Assembly (NCBI RefSeq): GCF_001654495.1
Contig: NZ_CP015849.1
Coordinates: 6,427,001 to 6,491,000, forward strand
Direction of reading: 5' to 3'
DNA from: Streptomyces sp. SAT1
GTDB lineage: Bacteria; Actinomycetota; Actinomycetes; Streptomycetales; Streptomycetaceae
DNA: 64,000 bases
Made by a program: the position numbers and the translations under genes. Positions 57,404 through 64,000 of the stretch are shown piece by piece (positions within the stretch are counted from its first letter, which is position 1; every line of letters starts with the position of its first letter). The notes under the pieces are model-generated. The model had not been told where the DNA came from. It was given only the letters and a program-made list of their open reading frames with translations, and searched no databases.

Positions 57404-58939
57404 TCATCTGGTGCCGGAGCGCAGCAGCAGTCGGACGGCGAGGGCTCCCGTGGTGACGGCGACGAGCGCGCAGGCGGCGCAGGCGAGGGACATGCGGGGG
57501 GCGGTCGAGGTGCGGGTGAGGGTTCCGCAGACCGCCACGCCGAGGGTGAGGCCGAGCTGCCGGACGGCGTTGGCCGCGCCGCCGGCCGCGCCCGCGTGGT
57601 GGGGCGGGGCCGTGGCGATGGCGACGGCGGGCAGCACGGGCGAGACCACGCCCGCGCCGACTCCGCTGAGCACCAGGAACGGCAGCAGCACGGGCCAGTC
57701 CGGCCGGCCGGCCACCGCGGTGGCGATGAGCGCGCCGACGCCGACCAGGATCGTGCCCGCGCCGAGGGTCCAGGCCGGGTGGAGCGCGTGGAGGTGCCTG
57801 CTGACCAGGCCGGAGACCGCGACGAAGACCACGAGCTGGACGACGAGGACGAGGGAGACCGCTGACGACGCCAGGCCGAGACCGGTCTGCATCCAGGTCG
57901 CCAGGGCGGGCAGCGCCCCGAACGCGGCGAAGTAGTACCCGAAGGCCGCCAGCAGGACCGCGGCGAACCTCGGTGCCGTGACGAGCGCGGGCGGCAGGAT
58001 GGGCCGCGGGCAACGGCGTTCGGCGAGCACGAACCCGCCCCCCGCGCCGAGGGCCGCGAGCCAGCCCGCGAGCGAGTTCGGCGCGCCCCACCCCGATTCG
58101 CCGCCGGCGATCACCGCGTAGGCGAGACCTGTCACCGCGACGCTGACCAGCACGATGCCCGGCCAGTCCACCCCGGTGCGGAACAGGCCCCGGGCCGCCC
58201 GGTCCGGGCCCGGTGCATGGCCCGGCTCCCGCGCCGGGTCCGGAACCCGGTCCGGAGCCCGGTCCGGAGCCGGGTCCGGCGGCGGAGGTACCGTCGCGTG
58301 CGGCAACGAGCGGGCGGCCAGCGCCAGCGCCCCGGCGCACAGGGGGAGCGAGCCGAGGAACAGCCAGCGCCAGCCCGCGTACTCCGTCAGTACGCCGCCG
58401 CAGACGGTGCCGACCGCCGAGGCGGCCCCCGCCACCGCGCCCCAGACCGCGAACGCGGTCGCCCGCTGCCCGGGGCGTGCGTAGGTCAGTCCGATCAGCG
58501 GGACGATGGTGGCGAGCATCGCGGCCCCGGCCACGCCCTGGCCGGCCCGTGCTGCGATCAGCAGGCCCGGCGAGGTGGCGAGGCCGCACGCCAGGGTGGC
58601 CAGGGTGAATCCGGCCAGCCCCGCGAGGCACACCCGGCGGCTCCCGAGCGCGTCGCCGATCGCGCCGGCGCCGAGCAGCAGTCCGGCCAGCGCGAGGGTG
58701 TAGACGTCGATCACCCACTGCTGGGCGCCGTGGTCCGCGCCGAGACCGGCGCCGATGCCGGGCAGGGCGACGGTCACGATCGACGTGTACAGCAGCAGCA
58801 GGAACGTACCGAGGCAGCAGGCGGCCAGCGGCAGCCAGCCCGGTCCGCTCCCGGTTTCCGCCGGGGCGGCGCGCGAAGGGGTGCGAGGGGCGTCGGGCGC
58901 CGTCGGGGGCAGGGCGCGGATGCGGTCGCGGGCGGTCAT
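57404..58939 (-). CDS. DHA2-type MFS multidrug exporter (EmrB/QacA-like)
   Basis: 511 residues, about 14 helices. The start LAACCLGTFLLLLYTSIVTV, then QWVIDVYTLALAGLLLGAGA (motif C region) and GDALGSRRVCLAGLAGFTLA (loop 2-3) are DHA2. The central loop carries a Pro/Asp-rich repeat (DPAPDRAPDRVPDPAREP). It exports hydrophobic compounds in exchange for protons. It is divergent from a CGNR regulator by 25 bases, so they are coregulated. Confidence 0.9.
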   Translation of the reverse strand: MTARDRIRALPPTAPDAPRTPSRAAPAETGSGPGWLPLAACCLGTFLLLLYTSIVTVALPGIGAGLGADHGAQQWVIDVYTLALAGLLLGAGAIGDALGSRRVCLAGLAGFTLATLACGLATSPGLLIAARAGQGVAGAAMLATIVPLIGLTYARPGQRATAFAVWGAVAGAASAVGTVCGGVLTEYAGWRWLFLGSLPLCAGALALAARSLPHATVPPPPDPAPDRAPDRVPDPAREPGHAPGPDRAARGLFRTGVDWPGIVLVSVAVTGLAYAVIAGGESGWGAPNSLAGWLAALGAGGGFVLAERRCPRPILPPALVTAPRFAAVLLAAFGYYFAAFGALPALATWMQTGLGLASSAVSLVLVVQLVVFVAVSGLVSRHLHALHPAWTLGAGTILVGVGALIATAVAGRPDWPVLLPFLVLSGVGAGVVSPVLPAVAIATAPPHHAGAAGGAANAVRQLGLTLGVAVCGTLTRTSTAPRMSLACAACALVAVTTGALAVRLLLRSGTR

Positions 58940-58964
58940 GACCCGACAGTGATGTAATGCTCTT

Positions 58965-59495
58965 GTGCATGTAAACCCTTACGGGCGCCCTCTGCTGGAC
59001 AACGTGATCGACCTGCTCAACCGGCCGCCCACCGGCATCGAGGACATCGCCGCGCGCTGGGTCGCCGTCGGCATGCCGCTGGAGAACGAGGCGCGCGAGG
59101 GTGACGCCGCGCTGGTGCGCGACTATCTCCGCGGCTGGCGGCGCCTGGTCGACGCCGAGGACGAACCGGCCCGCGTCGCGGTCCTCAACGCACTGCTGAC
59201 CCGCTACGCGGGACCGCCCACCGTCACCGACCACGACGGCAGCGGCTGGCACCTGCACTACCGGCCCGACGGCGCGGGTCTGGGCGCGGTCCTCGCCGCC
59301 TCCACCACCGTCGCGGCGGCCCAGCACCTCACCGCGCACGGCATGCGGCGCCTCGGCCGCTGCGCCCTGCCCGAGTGCGGCGACGCCTATGTCGACCACA
59401 GCCGGCCGGGACGCCAGCGGTACTGCTCCCACGCCTGCGCCAACCGCGACGCCGTACGGCGCCACCGCCGGGCCGCGCGGGAGGCCGGCTCGTAG
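58965..59495 (+). CDS. CGNR zinc-finger regulator
   Basis: 176 residues from GTG 58965, immediately after the promoter (no room for a leader). The ABATE domain MHVNPYGRPLLDNVIDLLNR and the C-terminal zinc finger RLGRCALPECGDAYVDHSRP, QRYCSHACANRDAVRRHRR (the CGNR-equivalent CANR) are clear. CGNR proteins repress nearby transporters. It is divergent from the DHA2 exporter and probably senses its substrate. Confidence 0.85.
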   Translation: MHVNPYGRPLLDNVIDLLNRPPTGIEDIAARWVAVGMPLENEAREGDAALVRDYLRGWRRLVDAEDEPARVAVLNALLTRYAGPPTVTDHDGSGWHLHYRPDGAGLGAVLAASTTVAAAQHLTAHGMRRLGRCALPECGDAYVDHSRPGRQRYCSHACANRDAVRRHRRAAREAGS

Positions 59496-59558
59496 CGGCC
59501 GCGGACCCGCGCGGGCCGCCGCGTGGCGGCCGAGAGCGGCTACGGCAGTCGCCTGCCG

Positions 59559-59578
59559 AATTGCAAAAGTTCGCAATT
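59559..59578. promoter_or_regulatory. Operator AATTGC-N8-GCAATT upstream of sulP
   Basis: Perfect 6-bp inverted arms; the same pattern with a different spacer sequence lies at 62359-62378 before the ArsR gene. The AT-rich arms stand out in this GC background. It is the probable binding site of that ArsR protein. Confidence 0.65.
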
Positions 59579-59730
59579 GGTTAGATGCTGTGCTGGCTGT
59601 GCCCGCAGGAAGCGCGGGCACAGCCTTGTGCGCGCGCCCGGCCTGGGGCGGACGCCGTGAGAGTCGACAGTCGAGGGGTCGGGCCGGTGCCGGTACGGAA
59701 CGTGCTGCGGGAAGCCGAGGTCGCCACGCG

Positions 59731-61494
59731 ATGAGCACCCCGCTGACACGGGCCGCCCGCTCGGTGCGCTCGCTGCTGCCCGCGCGGTCCGACCTGGCGG
59801 ACGCCCGCCGGGATCCGCGCCGCGACCTGCTCGCCGGTCTCACCGTGGCGATCGTGGCGCTGCCGCTCGCGCTGGGCTTCGGGGTGTCCTCCGGACTCGG
59901 CGCGGAGGCGGGCCTCGCGACCGCCGTGGTGGCCGGGGCGGTCGCGGCCGTCTTCGGCGGCTCGAACCTCCAGGTGTCCGGGCCCACCGGCGCCATGACC
60001 GTCGTCCTGGTACCGATCTTCGGCCGGTACGGGGCGGGCGGGGTGCTGACCGTCGGCCTGATCGCGGGCTTCCTGCTGGTCGCCCTCGCCGTGCTGCGGG
60101 CGGGGAAGTACATGCAGTACGTGCCCGCCCCCGTGGTGGAGGGCTTCACCCTCGGCATCGCCTGTGTGATCGGGTTGCAGCAGGTGCCGAACGCGCTGGG
60201 CGTGGCCAAACCCGAGGGCGACCGCGTGCTGGTGGTGACCTGGCGGGCCGTCGAGGAGTTCGCGAGGACACCGAACTGGACGGCGGCCGGCCTCGCCGTC
60301 GCCGTGGCGGCGTTCATGCTGGCCGGCGCCCGCCGCTGGCCCGCCGTCCCGTTCTCCGTCGTCGCCGTCGTGGCCGCCACCGCGGTGGCGCAGCTCGCCG
60401 GTCTGGACGCGGCCGCGCCGATCGGCGACCTGCCGGCCGGACTGCCCGCGCCGTCGCTTGCCTTCCTCGACGCGGGGGCGCTCGGCTCGCTGCTCGCACC
60501 CGCGGTCGCGGTGGCCGCCCTGGCCGCGCTGGAGTCGCTGCTGTCCGCCTCGGTGGCCGACGGGATGACGACGGGGCAGAAGCACGACCCCGACCGGGAG
60601 CTGTTCGGGCAGGGCCTCGCCAACATCGCGGCCCCGCTGTTCGGCGGGGTGCCCGCCACCGGCGCCATCGCGCGCACCGCGGTCAACGTCCGCACCGGCG
60701 CGCGCTCCCGGCTCGCCGCACTGACCCACGCCGCCGTCCTCGCGGTGATCGTCTTCGCCGCCGCGCCGCTCGTGTCGAGGATCCCGCTCGCCGCGCTCGC
60801 GGGCGTGCTGCTGGCCACCGCGGTCCGCATGGTCGAGGTCGCCTCGCTGAAGGCGATGGCGCGCGCCACCCGCTCGGACGCGCTGACCCTCGTCCTCACG
60901 GCCGCCGCGACCCTCGCCCTCGACCTGGTCTACGCCGTGATCATCGGCCTCGCCGTCGCGGGCGCCCTCGCCCTGCGCGCGGTCGCCCGGCAGGTCCGCC
61001 TCGACCGGATGCCGCTGGACGGGACGGACGGGCCGGGCGAGGGCGAGCGCACGGCCGCGGCTGACGCCCTGTCGGCCGGGCACATCGTCGCCTACCGCAT
61101 CGACGGCCCGCTGTTCTTCGCCGCCGCCCACCGCTTCCTGCGGGAACTGGGCGAGGTCACCGGGGCCCGGGTGGTCGTCCTGCGCATGTCGCGGGTGACG
61201 ACGGTGGACGCCACCGGCGCACTGGTCCTCAAGGACGTGGTGGAGAAGCTGAACAGGCGCGGCATCGCCGTGATGACCTCGGGGATACGGCCGGGACAGC
61301 GCCGGGTCCTCGACTCGGTCGGCGCGTTGGAGCTGCTGCGCCGAGAGGGCCGCGAGTACGCGACCACAGCGGAGGCGCTGCGCGGCGCGCGCGACCATGT
61401 CGACCTGACCGGGCCGCTGCCCGCCGAACCCGCAGCCGAACCCGCCGCCGTACCCGCCGGGCCGCAGCGCGGCAGTGAGGAACCCGTCCGATGA
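59731..61494 (+). CDS. SulP-family anion transporter with STAS domain
   Basis: 587 residues from ATG 59731. There is a helical SulP core (DLLAGLTVAIVALPLALGFG, VSGPTGAMTVVLVPIFGRYG, TGQKHDPDRELFGQGLANI) and a C-terminal STAS domain (HIVAYRIDGPLFFAAAHRFL, VVVLRMSRVTTVDATGALVL with the conserved Asp). The family carries sulfate, bicarbonate or other anions. The stop overlaps the start of the next gene (ATGA). The operator upstream and the ArsR gene downstream enclose the operon. Confidence 0.9.
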   Translation: MSTPLTRAARSVRSLLPARSDLADARRDPRRDLLAGLTVAIVALPLALGFGVSSGLGAEAGLATAVVAGAVAAVFGGSNLQVSGPTGAMTVVLVPIFGRYGAGGVLTVGLIAGFLLVALAVLRAGKYMQYVPAPVVEGFTLGIACVIGLQQVPNALGVAKPEGDRVLVVTWRAVEEFARTPNWTAAGLAVAVAAFMLAGARRWPAVPFSVVAVVAATAVAQLAGLDAAAPIGDLPAGLPAPSLAFLDAGALGSLLAPAVAVAALAALESLLSASVADGMTTGQKHDPDRELFGQGLANIAAPLFGGVPATGAIARTAVNVRTGARSRLAALTHAAVLAVIVFAAAPLVSRIPLAALAGVLLATAVRMVEVASLKAMARATRSDALTLVLTAAATLALDLVYAVIIGLAVAGALALRAVARQVRLDRMPLDGTDGPGEGERTAAADALSAGHIVAYRIDGPLFFAAAHRFLRELGEVTGARVVVLRMSRVTTVDATGALVLKDVVEKLNRRGIAVMTSGIRPGQRRVLDSVGALELLRREGREYATTAEALRGARDHVDLTGPLPAEPAAEPAAVPAGPQRGSEEPVR

Positions 61495-61898
61495 GCACCG
61501 CCCGCGCAGCGCTGCGCATGACCGAGGTCTCCGGCCCCGAGGCCCTGTGGCTCCTGGAGGGCAGCCGCCTGGGCCGGCTGGTGTACGTCCGCCGCGAGCA
61601 GGCCGTCGTGCGTCCGGGACGGCACGTGTGGCACGTGGGCCGCCTCGTCGTGCGCACCCCGGTGCCGGCCGCCGCGGTGCCCGCCTCGGCGGCGTACCAC
61701 GTGGACGAGGTGGACCGGGACACCGGCACCGGCTGGAGCGTCACCGCCGACGGCCCCGCCGAGGTGGTCGCCGATCCCGACGAGGCCGCCCACTACCGGC
61801 GCGTCCTGTGCGGCTGGACGCACGGCCCGCACGACACGATCGTGCGGCTGCGCCCGCGGACCGTCACCGGCTTCCGGTTCGCCCGGGTACGGGGCTGA
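61491..61898 (+). CDS. Small PPOX-class flavin/F420-binding protein
   Basis: 135 residues from ATG 61491. The split-barrel start SRLGRLVYVRREQAVVRPG, VWHVGRLVVRTPVPAAA and SVTADGPAEVVADPDEAAHY, VRLRPRTVTGFRFAR match the compact pyridoxamine-oxidase-like family. It overlaps the SulP gene stop by 4 bases. The function in this operon is unknown, but a redox response is plausible. Confidence 0.75.
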   Translation: MSTARAALRMTEVSGPEALWLLEGSRLGRLVYVRREQAVVRPGRHVWHVGRLVVRTPVPAAAVPASAAYHVDEVDRDTGTGWSVTADGPAEVVADPDEAAHYRRVLCGWTHGPHDTIVRLRPRTVTGFRFARVRG

Positions 61899-61904
61899 GC
61901 GGCC

Positions 61905-62336
61905 ATGACCGTGACCACGCGGCTCGAAGCCCTGCCCCACCGCCACGTCCTGACCGTGCCGACACTGCCGTCCGCCGTGCGCCTGGCGCGGGAGACGGCC
62001 GAGCAGGCACTGACGGAGTGGGGCGTCAGCCTGTTGCATCCCGCCGTCGGCCAGGCGCTGCTGATCGTCAGCGAGCTGGTCACCAACGCCGTACGGCACG
62101 CGGCCGCGCTCTCCCCGCAGACCACGGTCCTCTACGCGGCGGGCGCGGACTGCCTGGCCTTCGGCGTCCACGACCGCCACCCCTACCGCCCGCGGCTGAC
62201 CGGGATGGTCGGCGGTACGGCCGCCGGGGGACTGGCCACCGTCATGGAACTCACCCTCGGCCTGGGCGGCACCGCGGTCGTGCGCGGCGACGCCGACGGG
62301 CGGGGCAAGACGATCTGGATCACCCTGCCCCTCTGA
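61905..62336 (+). CDS. RsbW-type anti-sigma/ATPase protein
   Basis: 143 residues from ATG 61905. The HATPase_c N-box is GQALLIVSELVTNAVRHAAA, with a G1-type DRHPYRPRLTGMVGGTAAGG and C-terminal GKTIWITLPL. Streptomyces has many such kinase-like anti-sigma or phosphatase partners, and the target is unknown. It is 6 bases after the PPOX gene, in the same operon. Confidence 0.8.
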   Translation: MTVTTRLEALPHRHVLTVPTLPSAVRLARETAEQALTEWGVSLLHPAVGQALLIVSELVTNAVRHAAALSPQTTVLYAAGADCLAFGVHDRHPYRPRLTGMVGGTAAGGLATVMELTLGLGGTAVVRGDADGRGKTIWITLPL

Positions 62337-62358
62337 ACACGGAAGACACGGCGTATAG

Positions 62359-62378
62359 AATTGCTGACCTCGGCAATT
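62359..62378. promoter_or_regulatory. Operator AATTGC-N8-GCAATT upstream of ArsR gene
   Basis: Same arms and spacing as 59559-59578. It lies 23 bases after the anti-sigma gene and about 92 bases before the ArsR start, consistent with autoregulation. Confidence 0.65.
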
Positions 62379-62470
62379 ACCGAGTTCGGCACGACAAGTG
62401 GGTGGATGCGATGCGCCGAGGTCCGGCCCGGTCGGCCGTGCCGGCGGGCGGGAGAGGCGACGGCAGCAGC

Positions 62471-62821
62471 ATGAGCACGCCGCTGTACCAGCTGAAGGCC
62501 GAGTTCTTCAAGACGCTCGGCCACCCGGCGCGCATCCGCGTCCTGGAGCTGCTGAGCGAGCGCGAGCACGCGGTCGCCGAGATGCTGCCCGAGATCGGTA
62601 TCGAGCCCGCGCACCTCTCCCAGCAACTGGCCGTGCTGCGCCGGGCCAACCTGGTCGTGACCCGCAAGGAGGGCTCGACCGTGTACTACTCCCTGACCAG
62701 CCCGCATGTGGCGGAGCTGCTCAGGGTGGCCCGCACCATCCTGTCCGGGGTCCTGGCGGGCCAGGCCGAACTGCTCGCCGACCTGCGGGCCGCCCAGGGT
62801 GAGGGCGGCCCGCAGGCGTAG
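62471..62821 (+). CDS. ArsR-family regulator of the SulP operon
   Basis: 116 residues from ATG 62471 (a longer frame from 62411 is possible). MSTPLYQLKAEFFKTLGHPA, RIRVLELLSEREHAVAEML, EIGIEPAHLSQQLAVLRRAN and VVTRKEGSTVYYSLTSPHVA form the typical winged helix. There are no Cys, so it is not a thiol metal sensor of the ArsR/CadC type. The matching operators at 59559 and 62359 tie it to the SulP operon. Confidence 0.88.
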   Translation: MSTPLYQLKAEFFKTLGHPARIRVLELLSEREHAVAEMLPEIGIEPAHLSQQLAVLRRANLVVTRKEGSTVYYSLTSPHVAELLRVARTILSGVLAGQAELLADLRAAQGEGGPQA

Positions 62822-62892
62822 GCGGCATCGGACGGCGGCCGCCCCGCGCCCGTGATGGTCAGCGCTCCGCCGGCGCCGGGCGGCCGTCCCGC

Positions 62893-64000
62893 TCAGTAGG
62901 CGGTGGCGACGCTCACTCCGTTGAAGCCGTCCACCGCGTACAGGCTGATGTAGTGGGTGCCGGCCGGCGGGTTGTCGACCGTCAGGGTGTGGCCGTTGCC
63001 GGGGCCGGTGGCGCGCTGGGTGTAACTGCCGGTGCCCGCCCAGCCGTCGGCGCTGTAGTACAGGTCCGCGTCGCCCGTGCCGCCGGAGGTGGTGATGGTC
63101 AGCCGGGAGGTGCCGGCCGGGACGCGCAGATAGAGGTAGGCGTAGTTCCCGGTGGTGGCGGACTGGCCGGCGCGCGCGCAGTTCTGGCCCAGCTCCCGCG
63201 CGTCGGTGCCGGTGCACTGGGTGGCGGGCGGGGTGGTGGTGCCGCCGCTGCAACTGCCGGCCGCGCAGGACGCCAGCCAGGTGCGCCAGTCGCTGTCGTA
63301 GCGGGTGCCGACGGTGCCGGTGAGATAGCTGCGGGCGGCGTTCCAGTCACCGGCGCGGTAGTCGCCGAGCACGGTGGCCATGTCGGAGGGATGGTGCTCC
63401 AGCATGTACCGGACGGCGAGATAGCCCCAGCGGTAGACGCGCGTGGTGTCGTTGTCGTAGGTGGTGTCGAACAGCGTGCTCAGGGCGTAGGTGCCGCGGC
63501 CCGCCTCGTCCATGGCCTCGGGGTAGGGGACACCGCGGTAGGAGTAGGAGACGTACTCCGCGAAGCCCTCGATCCACCAGACGGTCGGTGTGGTGACGCC
63601 CGCGTCGAAGTCGCCGTACATGTCGAAGCGGCCGTCGAGGTAGTGCGTGTACTCGTGGTTGAGGTTCCAGATCTGGAAGTCCGGGCGCAGCCATTCGGCC
63701 TCGTAGGCGACGAAGCGCGGCTGGTTTCCGGCCGCCGCCGGGTCGCCCTCCAGATACATGCCGCCGTTGTTGGTGTCGATGCCGTACATGGCACCGGCGT
63801 ACGTCTGGTAGTCGGCGCTGGAGTCGTAGACGACGACCTCGATGGTGCTGTTGCGGTCGTCGGCGACCGGGCCCTTGTCCTTGACCACACCGTGGAAGTA
63901 GGCGTCCTGGCCGCGCAGGCTGGAGCAGGTGGCGGCCAGCTCCGCCGAGGTCATCTGCTGCGCCTTGATCGTGATGCTGGAGCTGCACGGGTAGGTCGTG
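62893..64000 (-). CDS. Secreted M9-type collagenase, C-terminal part, N-terminus beyond the right edge
   Basis: At least 369 residues. The zinc motif NLNHEYTHYLDGRFD (HEYTH) with a downstream Glu in WWIEGFAEYVSYSYRG is the M9/gluzincin signature. After a Cys-rich linker (CAAGSCSGGTTT) a PPC-type C-terminal domain starts with NYAYLYLRVPAGTSRLTITT and ends GFNGVSVATAY. It degrades extracellular collagen or similar proteins. An internal ATG at 63954 gives a shorter ORF, but the frame stays open to the edge. Confidence 0.88.
   Translation of the reverse strand, partial: TTYPCSSSITIKAQQMTSAELAATCSSLRGQDAYFHGVVKDKGPVADDRNSTIEVVVYDSSADYQTYAGAMYGIDTNNGGMYLEGDPAAAGNQPRFVAYEAEWLRPDFQIWNLNHEYTHYLDGRFDMYGDFDAGVTTPTVWWIEGFAEYVSYSYRGVPYPEAMDEAGRGTYALSTLFDTTYDNDTTRVYRWGYLAVRYMLEHHPSDMATVLGDYRAGDWNAARSYLTGTVGTRYDSDWRTWLASCAAGSCSGGTTTPPATQCTGTDARELGQNCARAGQSATTGNYAYLYLRVPAGTSRLTITTSGGTGDADLYYSADGWAGTGSYTQRATGPGNGHTLTVDNPPAGTHYISLYAVDGFNGVSVATAY

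Noticed and set aside
56895..60899. 1334-codon minus-strand ORF
   Set aside because: It is a GC-frame shadow of the plus-strand CGNR and SulP genes and the MFS gene; it has no motifs.

Overview
The window reads as a high-GC actinobacterial chromosome, almost certainly Streptomyces. Nearly every codon ends in G or C, GTG starts are common, and the gene families are those of that genus: a zinc-independent ribosomal protein set, an HbpS/SenS/SenR-type redox module, a DUF574-type methyltransferase, CobF, and many TetR, GntR, LysR and ArsR regulators. All identifications are from reading the sequence; no database search was made.

Layout. (1) 1-457: end of a transketolase N-subunit gene. (2) 605-7200: a tRNA-Pro(GGG) gene followed by a scar zone of broken transposases and IS5-type fragments, an SMI1/KNR4-type immunity gene, a GNAT acetyltransferase and a divergent FAD monooxygenase/ArsR pair with two matching operators. 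(3) 7.2-12.1 kb: DsbA-like and MauE-like envelope redox proteins, a flavin-binding protein, and a Zur-type zinc-starvation cluster (S14, L28 / L33, L31, COG0523 GTPase, S18). (4) 12.1-13.0 kb: two secreted-protein genes, each broken by one apparent base deletion. (5) 13.2-21.9 kb: a probable conflict island. It holds a 1479-residue nuclease-STAND NTPase-repeat protein, a Crp/Fnr protein, and a tightly overlapping five-gene operon with a class III nucleotidyl cyclase and a nucleoside-deoxyribosyltransferase-like protein. This is the best candidate for an undescribed system. (6) 21.9-25.5 kb: cyanate detoxification (cynR, cynT, cynS) with two tandem deaminases. (7) 25.5-30.4 kb: beta-propeller lipoprotein, ankyrin protein, and HbpS/SenS/SenR-like heme/redox sensing around a 30-bp palindrome. 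(8) 30.5-40.1 kb: NCS1 permease, TetR, amidohydrolase, then a GntR-controlled sialic-acid-type operon (aldolase, ROK kinase, NanE epimerase, NanT-like carrier). (9) 40.1-55.8 kb: ordinary metabolic and envelope genes, including thiolase/acyl-CoA ligase, a Ser/Thr kinase, a glycosyltransferase-SDR-deacetylase group, and cobF. (10) 55.88 kb: a second, identical tRNA-Pro(GGG), again followed by a decayed scar zone with AT-richer small ORFs. (11) 57.4-64 kb: drug-type MFS exporter with CGNR regulator, SulP transporter operon with an ArsR regulator, and a collagenase running off the edge.

The two tRNA-Pro genes lie in 113-bp perfect direct repeats 55.3 kb apart, and both are followed by related coding debris. 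This suggests segmental duplication or repeated integration at both loci. The DNA between them is mostly ordinary chromosomal content rather than one intact mobile element. Several regulator-target links can be read directly from matching palindromes: 6289/6329, 34690/35800 and 59559/62359. In-frame short tandem repeats recur across the window.
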